From assembly GCF_021869535.1 (NCBI RefSeq), contig NW_026262690.1:13441001-13505000 (forward strand): 64,000 nt of DNA. The letters run 5' to 3'. The notes below the pieces were generated by a model that was not told the DNA's origin, searched no databases, and saw only the letters and a list, made by a program, of their open reading frames with translations. The position numbers and the translations under genes are program-made. Position 1 is the stretch's first letter; every line of letters begins with the position of its first letter. Positions 63,480 to 64,000 of this stretch are shown one piece after another. This DNA comes from Mytilus californianus (Eukaryota > Mollusca > Bivalvia > Mytilida > Mytilidae).

Positions 63480-64000
63480 CAGAAAAAAACAATTGAATCA
63501 TAATTTCCTGTCAATATGCACATCTACATAGTATGTCCTTATTATCTACACAGTTTCATGAAATTCTGTTGTGTGGTTTGAGAGGAGTTGCAATGACAAA
63601 AGGTTGCAGTAGTATATTGGGCAAATAAGTTCAAAGGGGCGTAACTCCTGGAAAAAAAATTGAATTGTAATTTCCTGTCGATATGCACATCTACGAAGTA
63701 TGTCCTTATTATCTGAAAAGGTTTCATGAAATTCTGTTGTGTGGTTTGAGAGGAGTTGCGATGACAAAAGGTTGCAGTAGTATATTGGGCAAATAAGTTC
63801 AAAGGGGCGTAACTCCTGGAAAAAAAATTGAATCGTAATTTTCTGTCGATATGCACATCTACGAAGTATGTCCTTATTATATGAAAAGGTTTTATGAAAT
63901 TCTGTTGTGTGGTTTGAGAGGAGTTGCGATGACAAAAGGTTGCAGTAGTATATTGGGCAAATAAGTTCAAAGGGGCGTAACTCCTGGAAAAAAAATTGAA
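63480..64000. repeat. 168-bp tandem repeat, at least 3 copies, running off the window
   Basis: ATTCTGTTGTGTGGTTTGAG recurs at 63563, 63731 and 63899, spacing 168. Units also share GGGGCGTAACTCCTGGAAAA and CGATATGCACATCTACGAAG. Copies are almost identical, the first being the most diverged. 168 is a multiple of three, which gives open minus-strand frames that I do not consider a gene. Confidence 0.92.

Noticed and set aside
63542-63970. Minus-strand frames of 129-142 codons with repeats
   Set aside because: A 168-bp non-coding repeat read in two frames equally well; no protein signal.

Overview
The window is AT-rich, intron-dominated animal DNA. The density of short dispersed repeats that end in hairpins, and repeat families I recognise from published mussel sequences (for example those around 9120-9690, 12985-13625 and 41390-43490), point to a bivalve mollusc, most likely a mytilid mussel. 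This assignment rests on recall of repeat families, not on a search. I see no bacterial genes, rRNA, tRNA or CRISPR array.

One gene is well supported. Seven exons on the minus strand, spread over 5029-50202, encode the middle of an ALK/LTK-family receptor tyrosine kinase. In transcript order they are 50049-50202, 49207-49320, 46235-46385, 28546-28719, 18457-18552, 16752-16907 and 5029-5155. They give the ALK glycine-rich ligand-binding region, the short cysteine-rich membrane-proximal segment and the transmembrane helix. All junctions have AG/GT sites, all phases agree, and there is no stop in about 324 codons. Exons for the N-terminal ectodomain (MAM/LDLa in known ALKs) must lie above 64000, and the kinase exons below position 1. 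No other protein gene is convincing.

The introns are filled with repeats. Two tandem arrays are built from units that span this gene's own 5' splice sites: 54-bp units at 47756-49236 (exon 49207-49320) and 42-bp units at about 17635-18475 (exon 18457-18552). A third exon (28546-28719) has its 3' splice site and first bases copied several times into the upstream intron. Other arrays are a 26-bp repeat (1-2016), a 47-bp satellite (19838-22315), a 30-bp satellite (30190-31366), an interrupted 24-25-bp repeat (35885-36587 and 39270-39545), a 32-bp repeat (46690-47445), a hairpin satellite (55490-56940), a 67-bp repeat (63240-63415) and a 168-bp repeat (63480-64000).

Dispersed elements are labelled A to M here for convenience. 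Several unrelated families (A-F, J) share one plan: a short 5' motif, internal tandem modules, then a 3' hairpin followed by A(C/T)AAAAA. At 52972-58859 two elements with identical ends, perfect 15-bp inverted repeats and unrelated cores lie head to tail. At 36592-39265 a 2.7-kb insert with a TTAA duplication interrupts a minisatellite. These features resemble the Helentron/HINE or 'pearl' type elements of bivalves and TTAA-targeting DNA transposons, but I see no transposase or helicase gene, so those class labels are inference.
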